NCBI GenBank assembly: GCA_024509875.1
Contig: JAMPIV010012229.1
Coordinates: forward strand, 248,001 to 312,000
DNA length: 64,000 nt
Source of the DNA: Oreohelix idahoensis
Taxonomy: Eukaryota > Mollusca > Gastropoda > Stylommatophora > Oreohelicidae
Direction of reading: 5' to 3'
The notes below the pieces were generated by a model that made no database searches, was not told where the DNA came from, and saw only the letters and a list, made by a program, of their open reading frames with translations. A program made the translations under genes and the position numbers. Positions 10,768 to 21,238 of this stretch are shown piece after piece (positions within the stretch are counted from its first letter, which is position 1; every line of letters begins with the position of its first letter).

Positions 10768-10838
<71 letters not shown>

Positions 10839-11850
10839 TACCACTCACGTACACACGCACATAAGTGACGACAGTTAGACGCACAGACGTGAAAACTATA
10901 ACAATGAAATATAGATATTTTGGAACGAGCTGACCGACACACTTGAATAAGTTAATGTAAAGTTTATTTATCATAATAATTTCACCACAAATCATAAAAT
11001 GTTGAATTTCAATCACATATAAATACACATAGGTTAAAGAATTACTAACAGAATAGACCCATAGGTATAATCCTCCCCCCCTCTCTCTGTTGAGCCCACG
11101 ATCCCGTTAGCAGAAAAGTTATAGCCTCCAAAGAGTCACAGATTTATCCGTTCTGGTCTAGGATTTCCCTCTATAGTCAAGAACAGAGTTGATATATTAA
11201 CCTATTATAAGAGGAAAACATCATTTGATACACAACTAGCATATAAGAAATACAAAGTGGGTGAAATTCGTTATACGATAAAAGAGTCACTCATTACTGC
11301 TCTCATTCTATTCATACAACAGTGGCCACTGACAATCTTGCTACTTACAGACTGGATTTTTTCCTTTCTGGAACAATCTTTGGGACATACACACATACCG
11401 CAGCGCCAGTTATTTTTCGCCAAGAGAACCCCAGCTCCTCAAAAGACAGAATCAAATCCACTATTCTGGGGAGCGTTCCCTTGGTTATTATTATATGGGT
11501 TACTGGTTAGGTCACTAGGAAAAATCAGTTCAGCTAAGAGATGCCACAAAGCTCACGGTGTCAGAATCTTGAGGTTTCCAGTACTTTAGGAAATGTCAGG
11601 TTTGTAACTACTTTCAAATGTAAAATTCTTGGTCACACCACAATTAGTTAAAAAAAAAAACGTCGGAAATGTTATTGTTGGTAATTTCTCTCGCCACAGG
11701 GGCTGAATGTACAATGAGATTGTTAGGAAGAATTATAATTTGGCTCGATAGGCCCAGTTATTTCATTTAGTGTTAAAGTTAGTGAGATGAGTACTCTGTC
11801 TCTTTCTGGATGCAAACACCACGCCAGACAGGTGGTAACTTGGAAAACTC

Positions 11851-13095
11851 TTACTTACTTACTTAGTCGTTCCCCTTCTACCGTGAGGTGTAGAGGTTTG
11901 GAAGAGAGAGCACCAGACCATTCTATCAGCTGTCTTCTTCCTGGCCTGGTTCCATTCTAGTCCTCGGTCCTTCAAAGATTGTCTAATGTTGTCCTCCCAG
12001 CGGACTCTGGGTCGTCCTGGAGGTCTGGATCCCTGGCTCTTTGTTTCCCATGCTTGTCGTGGTAGCCGATCTTCTCCCATTCTGCAGACATGGCCAAACC
12101 ATCTTAGTTGGGACTGTTCTATTTGGGTCTGCAGCGGATGGGATTTTAGGCCTTGACGGATCGTCTGGTTGCGGACCATGTCTCTTCTTGTTACTTCAAC
12201 CACTTTCCTCAGATACCTCATTTCTGAGGTTTGGATCTGGCTTTTGTGGGTTGTAGTCATTGCCCACGACTCGCATCCACATGTCAAGACTGGGACATAG
12301 GTGGAGCGGTATACAGCCATCTTCATTTTCTTACCAACCTCTTTCTTGCTGAGGAATCCACGATTTATGGCCTGAAAGAGTCTCCCAGCCGCTGCTTTTC
12401 GAGTGGCCAACTCTTCTTTGATGCCTCCCTATCGCTCTATAATAGCTCCGAGATATTTAAAGTGGTCGACCTGCTCCAGGACCTGTTCTCCCAACTTAAT
12501 CTGATGTTTTCTTTCTTCTCGTGATATCACCATGGATTTTGTTTTAGAGCTGCTTATGACCATCCCTCTCTTCTCCAGCTCTTCCTTCCAGACTTGCAGG
12601 TTGGATTGGAGATGTGCCTCTGATTTAGCAATCAGGGCAACATCATCAGCAAATGCCAGCTCCGAAATATAGACCTGTCTCATCTTCCAGTACCCCACTG
12701 AATACTTTCTTGTTCTCTCCTTACATGCCTTGATGACATCGTCCATAAGGAGTATGAAGAGGTAAGGTGATAGGATATCACCTTGTCTTACACCAGTGGT
12801 GGTCCTGAACTCTTCTGACTTATGGTTTGCTGTCCTCACATAATTTCTGCAAGACTTGTAGAAGCTCTGTATAGCATGAATCAGAGGTGCTGGAATATTC
12901 TTCCTTGCCAAACAGTCCCAAAGTTTGCTCCAGGGGACCCTGTCAAACGCCTTTTCCAGATCTATGAAACAAAGATGGATCTCACTCTTATACTCAAGGG
13001 CCTTTTCACTCAGCTGTCTGAGTGTGAAGATTAGGTCTTGAGTACTTCGGTTTGCTCGGAATCCGCACTGGACCTCATCCAATTGTGGCTCAGCT
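11851..13095 (-). mobile_element. LINE B copy 1, 1245 bp, 13-bp TSD
   Basis: ACTTGGAAAACTC occurs at 11838-11850 and 13096-13108. The 3' end carries a (AAGT)n tail, seen as TTACTTACTTACTTAG on plus. The element is 5'-truncated within the RT domain and lies inside LTR D. Removing it restores the D sequence. Confidence 0.93.
11859..13082 (-). pseudogene. LINE B reverse transcriptase, truncated and frameshifted
   Basis: This is part of the enzyme that would copy the LINE RNA at the target site. The first segment (12429-13082, 217 residues) starts inside the RT domain (VQCGFRANRSTQDLIF) and shows CFIDLEKAFDRVPW, the TGVRQGDILSPYLF block and the polymerase motif LAFADDVALIAK, with FADD at 12642-12653. 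The reading frame breaks near 12420. The second segment (11859-12410, 183 residues) continues with GCESWAMTT, the WFGHVCRM block and a basic C-terminus (PPGRPRVRWEDN). N-terminal endonuclease is absent. A second copy is at 18536-19330. The order of blocks fits RTE-type or related LINEs. Confidence 0.88.
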
Positions 13096-14985
13096 ACTTG
13101 GAAAACTCACTTATTTAAATTACAAAATGTTTTCTTCTATGGTTTTCTCATATACTGAAACAAAACCGCTGGTAGAGGTTGGGCTAACCCAAACTGTATA
13201 AGGAAGAGAAAAGTACAAAATACTTAACCACAATATTTACACACATCCTATCCTACCCTCGCGTAAAATATAATATATATATTCACTTCGGTTATTAACT
13301 TTAAGTTAGAGACTATAAGCTTAGCGCTTGTCTCATCGTTTAAACTTCCGTGAAATATATTCTAGTCATTGAGAAAAAAAAAAAAACAATCATCATGAAT
13401 TAGAAATATATATAAATATATTTCGTCACTACTCAATGATGAATCAGTGCATTTACTACTTAGTTAAAAATGTTCTCGGACTGGTTACTAGCAATTTAAT
13501 TAAATTTATTATAGCTGTATGAGTTTTAGCTAGAAATTATAATTTATTTTGCTCTCCACTGTAACACAGTAACTTAAAGAATATAACTGACTTATCATTT
13601 AATTCCTCTGCACACAAATCTAGTGAAGATATACTTCGAACTAACAATTCTATCACTCGACAATACTAGTCAATATTATTTACCCCCAAACAGAACTACA
13701 GGCTATCACCACGAAACTGGGAACTACACTTTATACAGGTAGTCTAGAACTCGGCTATGTCGAGAAACTAAGAACTTCTCTATACACGGTATTCAGAACG
13801 TAGGAAGCTGTCTACTGACTAAGGAGTACTGAAGTGAATGAAGTCTAAACTGCTCTGGTATAAATATATCTCTGATGAAAGAAAAATGATTACGTCTAAA
13901 ACCCGAAAACAGCCTCATGTTTCCAGATGTAGCACCTTCGTGCCGATTACATATTTCCTTACTCATTCTACAGATCAGAGAGATTTCTCGCCCAGGAACC
14001 GAAACCAGACTTAACGCCTGCAGTCCATTCTCTCGATCTGATCAGACCTCGGCAATAAAACTTCCAGTGTGCGTTTTACACCTTCTGCTTTCTATGGCCA
14101 TTCCCAGCGATCAATGTCTCTCATCTCAAATCTTACACCGAGTATAATTAACTATAGGCGGACGGATCCGAGAAAAATAATAGACGATAGTCTTACTTCT
14201 TATCCCTGTCGAGAACGAATTAACACGATTCGGTCTCATCAAAGAACTTAGCTTAACAGCAATAAAATGCGTTGCTAAATTAGAAAAGAAAAAGACAAAG
14301 GTATGAATGGGAGAGTTTTCTTAACAATCGAGCGTATGCGAAAAAAAGAAGAAGGGTAAAAGAGCGAAGAAAAAGTAACAGGCAAGTGCAGAATAAAGAA
14401 TAAATATCTGAAATTTATTAATCATAAATATCTCTCTGCCACAGGCAGCAACAAATTGATTCCACTTTGCTCGGTTGGCGGCCATCCTTCGTACAGTGCC
14501 CCAACTCTGGTTCATTCTTTGCATCTCGGCTTCCACAGTTCTCTACCAAGTTGTTTTTGGTCGGCCTCTCTTTCGCTTTCCCTCGGGGGTCCATAGCATA
14601 GCTGTTCTTGTGATGGTATCAGGGTCCCTTCTGAGGACGTGGCCAACCCAACTCTAGCGTCTGCCAGCTATGATGGTGTGCATGTCCTCCTGGTTACTCC
14701 GAATAAGTAGTTCTTGGTTGCTGATGGTGTTTGGCCAAAAGATTCGGAGAATTTTCCTTAGGCAGATTGTGTGGAAGGAGGACAGTTTCGTCATTTCCTT
14801 CTCTGTTACTCTCCAACAATCCGCACCATAGAGAAGCACAGAAAGTACGCAGCTCTCAAACAGTTAATTTGGTGTTTGTGTTGTACTGGGAAGACTTCTA
14901 AATGTTGTTGAGAATAGCAAAGGCTGTTCTCGCTTTATTCATTCTGTTGTTAATGTTTTTGCTTGTTCCGCCGTCAAGTGTCTTT

Positions 14986-15273
14986 CCCTTAATAGCCTTT
15001 TTTCCCCCTTAACCAGCGGCACTTGGGCTTTCAGCCCTTCGGCCCAATGACATGTCATTGCGAGGCTGGGGAGCCTGTGGACTTTCCTTCCAACAAAGCT
15101 TCGCTCCTTCCCATCCAAATAGGGTTTATCTCAGGAGCCGTTCAGGTTATTCAGTCAAAATCCCGGTCTATGACACTTCTACAAATGTCTGCGCCCGGGC
15201 TTGAACCTTGAAAACCTGGTCGCTAGCGCAACGTGGTAATCATTACGCCAGCGCGGCTCCCCTTAATAGCCTT
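14986..15273 (-). mobile_element. tRNA-derived SINE copy 1 (15000-15259), 14-bp TSD
   Basis: CCCTTAATAGCCTT occurs at 14986-14999 and 15260-15273. The element is minus strand. Its head, GGGAGCCGCGCTGGCGTAAT, contains an A-box-like TGGCGTAATGA, and GGTTCAAGCCC downstream is close to the B-box consensus; these are pol III promoter features of a tRNA-derived SINE. The tail is short (AAGGGGGAA on minus). It landed on the edge of the LINE C insertion, so its duplication overlaps that of LINE C. Confidence 0.88.
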
Positions 15274-16125
15274 AATAAACAACATAATTTTCAATGGTTT
15301 TCCCTGTTGTCCACTCTTATTTAAATTATGACAATACCGGTGCCACTGTTCGTGTATGTTCAACTGCAATAAAACTGCACATTTCTATTAATTCCTCATA
15401 TATTTAACTACTATAATTATTTAAAATATTTCATCATTGTTTATTTCGTAAATTATTTTTTTGTGCTTTATCAATTAGATATTTCGATTTCGTTTGTACC
15501 ATGTATTTGTAAAAGTTGTCCTGGTCATTTATGTGCTTTTCTTCTTTGTTTTTAATTAACTTTATCATTTAACTTCTCTCTGTTTCTTGTTTGTCATTGT
15601 GGCTGAAGAAAGTTTCCTCCATAGCGCCCCGTGTCTTGTGTAGATATTGTTCTGTTTTTTTTTTTTTGGTTTTATTTTTAAAATGACATTCATGCCATTT
15701 TATTTTGTTTTGTGTAAATTTACAGTAAACCCATACCTTTAAATTTGTTTTGTACAACTTTAAATAAATTCACACAACTTAAATTTGTTTTGTACAACTT
15801 TACAGTAAAGTCATACATTTTATTTCATTTATTTGTAAACCTGGAGAAAAATTTAAAAAACAACAAAACAGGTACTTACAGTAAGTAGATCTATGTTCTT
15901 TTTGCACATACATGATCATCGTGTATTTTAAGCTGGCACAAATAGCAAATACTAGCTTTGTGAACGTTATTTGTTTACTTAATTCCACATCAAGACGTAC
16001 AGTTTTACTGTAAATCCAAACGGTGTATTCAAGTTACTTCAAACTACCAAATCCCATCTGCACAAGCAAGATTTGCACCAACAGCTGACCCCCAGGTGAA
16101 AAGACAGATGTGTCAAAGAGCATCG
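15274..16125. other. AT-rich sequence downstream of the host gene
   Basis: No ORF or exon recognised. ACTTTAAATAAATTCACACAAC and close variants near 15757-15805 form a short imperfect repeat around TTTGTTTTGTACAACTTTA. It lies past the polyadenylation signal of the minus-strand membrane protein gene. Confidence 0.5.
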
Positions 16126-16131
16126 TTTATT
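16126..16131 (-). terminator. Polyadenylation signal AATAAA of the membrane-protein gene
   Basis: The minus strand reads CCGAATAAACG here, about 145 bp beyond the stop codon of the last coding exon. It is a canonical signal at a sensible distance for a short 3' untranslated region. Confidence 0.55.
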
Positions 16132-16273
16132 CGGTGAACTCATGTTCATCCATACGTCAGTTTGAAAAGTGTTCACGTATAACCGCCATATGTTTGCCAA
16201 TTTGTTCTACCAAGAATTTCTACCCCAGTTTCAAACTCTGTGGATATGTTAGAAGTTAGGCTGCAGCAATTAA

Positions 16274-16451
16274 TCATTCCACCTGCTCTGCTGCTGTGTA
16301 GATCTCTCCATACCTTGATTTCCAGATGGAAATGACGAAGAACATAGCAGCAAGGCTTCCACATACGGCGAGGCTTCCTAAAGTGATGAGGAAAATCTTG
16401 ATGTGGCAGTACACAAGAAAACAGTCTTCCACCGGTGAATACAGGTGTGTC
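16274..16451 (-). CDS. Last coding exon of a CD20-like four-TM membrane protein
   Basis: The minus-strand acceptor ATTATCAACAG precedes G-ACA-CAC-CTG. The first G completes a codon begun by AA at the end of the 19389-19543 exon (intron phase 2 on both sides), giving Lys. The exon encodes 59 residues after that: a short loop with two cysteines (EDCFLVYCHIK), a hydrophobic segment of about 25 residues (FLITLGSLAVCGSLAAMFFV) ending IW-K, then a short cytoplasmic-type tail RYGEIYTAAEQVE and stop TGA at 16274-16276. A possible alternative donor (TCAAG/GTATGG) lies inside. The hydrophobic segment would be the final membrane pass. Together with the upstream exons this suggests a small tetraspan protein related to MS4A/CD20; the family assignment is inference. 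Confidence 0.72.
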
Positions 16452-16574
16452 CTGTTGATAATATTTAGTCTCTGATCAGATATAAACAAACTGCTAATGG
16501 CTGAGTTCGGTCGATAGTAAATCTAAAACATTTTTTGTTGTTGAAAATATTTATTTTCTGTTATCCTTAAAATG

Positions 16575-16690
<116 letters not shown>

Positions 16691-16805
16691 CTATAGCAAG
16701 CAACCGCCAAGTTTGCCCCATGTACTGTAGTTCCCGGGGGGGGGGGGGGGGGCCCTTATGAGACACAAAAAGAATAGGGATACTGCTCCCTCAAGCATGT
16801 CGTAC

Positions 16806-17180
16806 ATGCAGGGCCGGCTTAACCCTTTGGCAAAATTGGCGGTTGCTTAGGGCGGAAAAATATTGGGGGGGGGGGGGGGGCCCCCAAAATCGAGAGAATT
16901 GAAACACTGGAATGTCGAAAAAAGTGGTAATCCCAAGAAAAAATAAAACAAATTGTGTTCTGTTGTCCTTCTACACCATTTTAAATGAGCGTGCACATAG
17001 TTACATGATCACATTTACGTGCCTATTTTATGTGCTTGAGTGTGTGTGTGTGTGTGTGTGTAAATATATAGGCCATATATATATATATATGAAGTACTTG
17101 TGGGCGTAAATGAGTCGTTTGTCTAGGGCGCTAAATATCCAGAATGCCTAGGGCGCCAAATACCCTAGCGTCTGCTCTGC
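16806..17180. mobile_element. Possible hAT-like MITE remnant, right end not seen
   Basis: CAGGGCCGGCTTAACC (16809) has the form of a hAT-type terminus, and GGCGGTTGCTTAGGGCGG and CCTAGGGCGCCAAATACC inside recall the repeated AGGGCGCC phrases of such elements. The expected inverted right end GGCCCTG is not found nearby. A G run (about 16865-16880), a (TG)n tract (17041-17060) and a short (AT)n tract lie within. Confidence 0.4.
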
Positions 17181-17441
17181 GTACGAGGAGACTTAATATG
17201 AGGTTGTGTCTGGGGCTGGGAATCTTATCAGGTAAAAAATGTCTATATAAATTATAGAAATTAATAATATTACTTCCACAACTGTCTGACAAGCACGAAT
17301 CTTGACAACATATAGAAAATGTAATAGTTAAAACTTGGCAGTTCATCATGATTTTCCTTTCCGCTCCCTGTGGAGTTTGGAGCCACCAGAGCAGCTGGTC
17401 TTCCTTGCAGGAAGCTTGCACCAGCCATTCATTTGCTCCCG

Positions 17442-18310
17442 TGTCACGAAATACGTTCGTTCTTTGATTCTATTCTTCACTCCTCTCCGGCATTATTACT
17501 TTGTCATTACTTTTACGTGCTAATTCTTTCAGTATTCGTTGTTTTCGCTTTCATCGTTGAAGGTTTTCTTATAACATCTTGTCACACCTCTCACCTATCC
17601 CTCTCTCCTGGTTATTTTCGCCTGTTCTATCGGCGAAGCTTAGCGAAGGAGCGAACCTGCCACATTGACTTGTCGCTTATCGCCAGCTCCAGACGGAGTA
17701 AGAGTCTGCACTGCTCGTATTTCCTATTGTTAACCCAGACTTTTTGAAATTGGGGGGGGGGATACACGAAACCATGTTGTCGCCTGATAAGGTGCTAGTA
17801 TGCAAATATGACGTGCCCAAAAAACACGACCAATCTCAATGGAACGTAAGAGGATATAATCTTATTAATGATTAGACACGGATAGTGATGTAACACTTCC
17901 GACAGATTGAATTTGTCGTAATAATTAACTACGAGAAAGTGATATCTTGGAAGATATTATGAGCAATAGATCTGTTGTGAGTTTGTAACATAACAGGGGA
18001 ATCGGAAGAAGCAAGACCTTATATGGATATGGAGTTTGAAAATCACATCTTGTGTTGTCACGTAGGACAGTTCTACATGAGAGGGATGGGGTATAAACCC
18101 CTACCAATATCAGACGCTTTGATGATGAGGGTTGGGCATGAAAATGCTAAGATTGACTGCTCCTGATTGCACTTGCAACGTGGTTACATATGGGAAAATT
18201 TCGCTTCTATTTCACTGACTTCCAATTTCATAATGAAGAAATCATAGACAGCCATGAACACGAAACATTAAGACCCAAATTATAGGACAGGCCATAGGAC
18301 TGGATACGAA
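17442..18310 (+). repeat. Dispersed repeat I, copy 1 (LTR-like left end)
   Basis: It begins sharply at TGTCACGAAATACGTTCG and aligns with 42007-42720, for example TCTTGTCACAC, CTTAGCGAAGGAGCGAA, ATCGCCAGCTCCAGA and ATAGACAGCCA. About 170 bp at 17811-17985 are extra here and share ATCTTATTAATGATTA with a stretch near 21018. The TG start and CpG-rich body suggest an LTR, but no matching CA end or duplication was found. Confidence 0.65.
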
Positions 18311-18535
18311 TTCTAAGATTAGAAGAGAGTAACCCCAGAGATATCACTTTGCGCCTTAAGTTCTAGGATCCTACTTCAAGTTGCAGCCAGTTAGACACCT
18401 AACACATTTGAAAAAGACTGCACTTTAAATTAGTTGCTCGACAATATTTGGACGTTTGCTGAGCAAAAAGTCTGTGCTTGCCCGAAAAAAAAACTCGGGG
18501 CAAGTTGTAATATATACATTTTATCATTTTACATT

Positions 18536-19330
18536 TTACTTACTTACTTAGTCGTTCCCCTTCTACCGTGAGGTGTAGAGATTTGGAAGAGAGAGCGCCA
18601 GATTATCCTTTCGGCTGTCTTCCTCCTGGCCTGGTTCCATTCTAGTCCTCAGTCCTTCCAAGATTGTCTAAGGTTGTCCTCCCAGCGGACTCTGGGTCGT
18701 CCTGGGGGTCTGGATCCCTGGCTCTTTGTTTCCCATGCTTGTCGTGGTAGCCGATCTTCTCCCATTCTGCAGACATGGCCAAACCATCTTAGTTGGGACT
18801 GTTCTACTTGGGTCTGCAGGGGGTGGGATTTTAGGCCTTGACGTATTGTCTGGTTGCGGACCATGTCTCTTCTTGTTACTTCAACCACCTTCCTCAGATA
18901 TCTCATTTCTGAGGTTTGGATCTGGCTTTTGTGGGATGTAGTCATTGCCCATGACTCGCATCCATATGTCAAGACTGAGACATTGGTGGAGCGGTATACA
19001 GCCATCTTCATTTTCTTACCAACCTCTCTCTTGCTGAGAAATCTTCGATTTATGACCTGAAAAAGTCTCCCAGCTGCTGCTTTTCGAGTGGCCAACTCTT
19101 CTTTGATGCTTCTCTTTCGGTCTATAATAGCTCCGAGGTATTTAAAGTGATCGACCTGCTCCAAGACCTGTTCTTCCAGCTTAATCTGATGTCTTCTTTC
19201 TTCTCGTGATAGCATCATAGATTTTGTTTTAGAGCTGCTGATGCCCATCCCTCTTTTCGTCCACGAGGAGTAGGAAAAGATAAGGTGACAGGATATCACC
19301 TCGTCTTACACCAGTGAACTCTTGTGACTT
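18536..19330 (-). pseudogene. LINE B copy 2, internally deleted
   Basis: Minus-strand LINE B with the same (AAGT)n tail (TTACTTACTTACTTAG at 18537-18552). It keeps the C-terminal RT region: 18649-19299 gives 216 residues with GCESWAMTT, EMRYLRKVVEVTRRDMVRNQ and the WFGHVCRM block, all near-identical in type to copy 1. About 180 bp equivalent to 12570-12745 are deleted, removing the polymerase motif. The 5' end near 19330 is ragged. It lies in the intron between the last two recognised exons of the host gene. Confidence 0.85.
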
Positions 19331-19388
19331 ATCGATGCATAAAGACTATTCTTAATAATGAAATAAATAGATTGAAAATATAACGTAC

Positions 19389-19543
19389 TTGCTCGTTGTA
19401 CTATATGTCTCGTAGCATAAACAACCATTGGTCAGATGCCTGCAGTAAGCGTATGTAAACAGTTGACCCACGTGAATACTGCAGAAGACTGCCGCTGTGA
19501 CACACACAAATATAGAGGTAACTGCTAAAGCACTGCAGGCTGT
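19389..19543 (-). CDS. Internal exon of the CD20-like membrane protein (third TM)
   Basis: On the minus strand the acceptor TTTGACTCGACAG precedes ACA-GCC-TGC and the donor is AGCAA/GTACGT. The 155-bp exon reads in phase 0 at its start and ends in phase 2, matching the last exon. It encodes 51 codons: a hydrophobic segment of about 26 residues (SALAVTSIFVCVTAAVFCSI) followed by HVGQLFTYAYCRHL and a cysteine-containing loop (NGCLCYETYSTTS). In CD20-like proteins the loop after the third pass is the larger extracellular one, which fits. The alternative acceptor 4 bp inside would break the frame with the upstream exon. Confidence 0.72.
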
Positions 19544-19654
19544 CTGTCGAGTCAAAGTGGATTAGTGTTACAGGTCTAATTAATTTTCAAAGGTATGTAG
19601 CCAATATTAGCAATTAATATATTTGGTCGAACAAAAAGTAGGAAAGTAAAGAGG

Positions 19655-19875
<221 letters not shown>

Positions 19876-20146
19876 CGTCAGTCTTTCTGTCTGTCTCTTT
19901 GCCAGCCTGTCTGCCTGCCTGTTTGTGATATGTAGCAAATTTGTAGCACTGTCGTCCTCTTTGTAGGTTCCCTTCAACTTTTAATATTGTGATGGTTTTC
20001 GCTTTATACGAACATAATTGGTAATTGTGATTTTCCCTATTTACAATGATTTGACAAATGTGATGCCACTTTCTCATATCTAGATTGTTGTTCTAGATTA
20101 TTTGGAATTGAAAGCAATATAAATCCTAATTATAACCAATCAGAGG

Positions 20147-20261
20147 TTGAACGGGATATCATCATCTCATCTCAACCCATAACCCGTCATGGGTCTTAGG
20201 GGTGCCATGGTGGAAGCATCAGCAGACAGGGTCCTCCACTGCTCTCTATTGAACGGGATAT
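20147..20261 (-). mobile_element. LINE G copy 2, only 89 bp (20160-20248), 13-bp TSD
   Basis: TTGAACGGGATAT occurs at 20147-20159 and 20249-20261. The enclosed 89 bp are the reverse complement of the last bases of LINE G at 24064-24935: tail ATCATCATCTCATCTCAACC, then CCCATAACCCGTCATGGG and CAGACAGGGTCCTCCACTGC. It is a near-minimal insertion product. Confidence 0.92.
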
Positions 20262-20639
20262 ATTTTTCATTAAATAATAAAACGAAAAGCTATGTACGTT
20301 CACAATTTTTTATTTGTCCAATTTTAATATGCTAGTTAATTTTATTTTCATTCAAAGTTTTTTCTATGACGTCAATCCCATCGTCTGTTTTAATGAGGTG
20401 CGCATTATTCTGCTTCATAACTACAGTTCAAGGGCCTCAGTTCGTTCTTCCGAATGATTGTTCACTTTTCATGTTTCTACACCGCACAGCATTGAAGGTA
20501 CCACACCTGATGACTCTAGTTTTTAAATTGATTTATTTGTTTAAATGTTAACGTTTATCTTCACTGCATTTGTGTGTGTGTGGCCATTCTGTTCTTAATT
20601 TCATACAATATTGCTTGCGGGTAGAACAGAAGAATGGTA

Positions 20640-20965
20640 ATGGTATGGCTGTTTCATCTGTGTGGAACTGATGATACTAGCGTGACAAGTGGAAGTAAAA
20701 AGAGAGATGAGAAGACGACACTGGCGTTGGATAGGAGACACACGGAGGAAACCTGTTGATAGCCTAATAAGGCAGCCTTTGTTCTGGAATGTCTAAGATA
20801 AGAGAGGAAGAACGAAGGTGGAGAAAATTGGAGACATACAGTATATAAAAACGGGGAGAACATGTGAAGACATGGAACTGATATCAACAGGACAGCAAGG
20901 ATTAGCATGACATTGTTTAAGGACTGTTCTCTGTTGGGAGCTAAGGAGTTAGGATGATGATTCTC
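20640..20965 (+). pseudogene. LINE A 3'-end fragment
   Basis: Diverged plus-strand LINE A: GTGTGGAACTGATGATACTA, GAGATGAGAAGACGACACTG, ACGGAGGAAACCTGTTGATA, then TGTTGGGAGCTAAGGAGTTA. Non-coding. Confidence 0.75.
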
Positions 20966-21238
20966 TTTTTGACTTCCCAGTTTCACATCTAGCATTCTAT
21001 GATATTAATTTGTGTAGAATCTTATTAATGATTAACGCACGGATAGTGATGCGAAACTTCCGATAGTTTCACCGCCACTGTTCTAGACCAAATTTTCTTA
21101 CAAGATCTGCTTAGCTCACTAATTATATTTATTTCCATTCACTGCTCACACTGTTGTAACACACTTTTGCCCCACGCAGTTCCGGGGATTGGGGGTGAGA
21201 ATTGTTTCTGAAGAGACAAAGAATATGAAAACTGGTCT

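Larger units (their letters stand above)
10561..14443. mobile_element. LTR element D copy 1: solo LTR candidate, 5-bp TSD GGCAG
   Basis: The insert begins TGTCGTAGATTTTTGATAG and ends CTCTGCCACA (TG...CA), flanked by GGCAG at 10556-10560 and 14444-14448. Without the LINE B insertion inside it is about 2625 bp. It aligns end to end, with interruptions, to 36237-38721, which has identical boundary structure and its own 5-bp duplication. No gag, protease, RT or integrase frame was found and the beginning is not repeated at the end, so a long solo LTR fits best. Orientation is unknown. An (AT)n tract at about 10771-10834 is nearly absent from copy 2. Confidence 0.8.
10473..14990 (-). mobile_element. 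LINE C copy 1 (10485-14978) in its 12-bp TSD, split by LTR D
   Basis: TGTCTTTCCCTT occurs at 10473-10484 and 14979-14990, bounding a minus-strand LINE C. Its 3' part is 10485-10560 (tail TCTTCTTC on plus, that is (GAA)n) and the rest is 14449-14978; between them sits LTR D. With the insert removed the LINE is about 606 bp and 5'-truncated. It keeps the C-terminal part of the RT protein, homologous to 47616-48150. The rejoined site reads TAGGGCAG / CAACAAATTG, as in the uninterrupted copies at 28770 and 47645. Confidence 0.9.

Noticed and set aside
11257..11589. 110-codon ORF inside LTR D copy 1
   Set aside because: The aligned part of copy 2 does not keep the frame, so it is not a conserved gene.
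15000..15259. A functional tRNA gene
   Set aside because: Only promoter boxes are tRNA-like; the cloverleaf is not kept and the element has SINE ends with a TSD.
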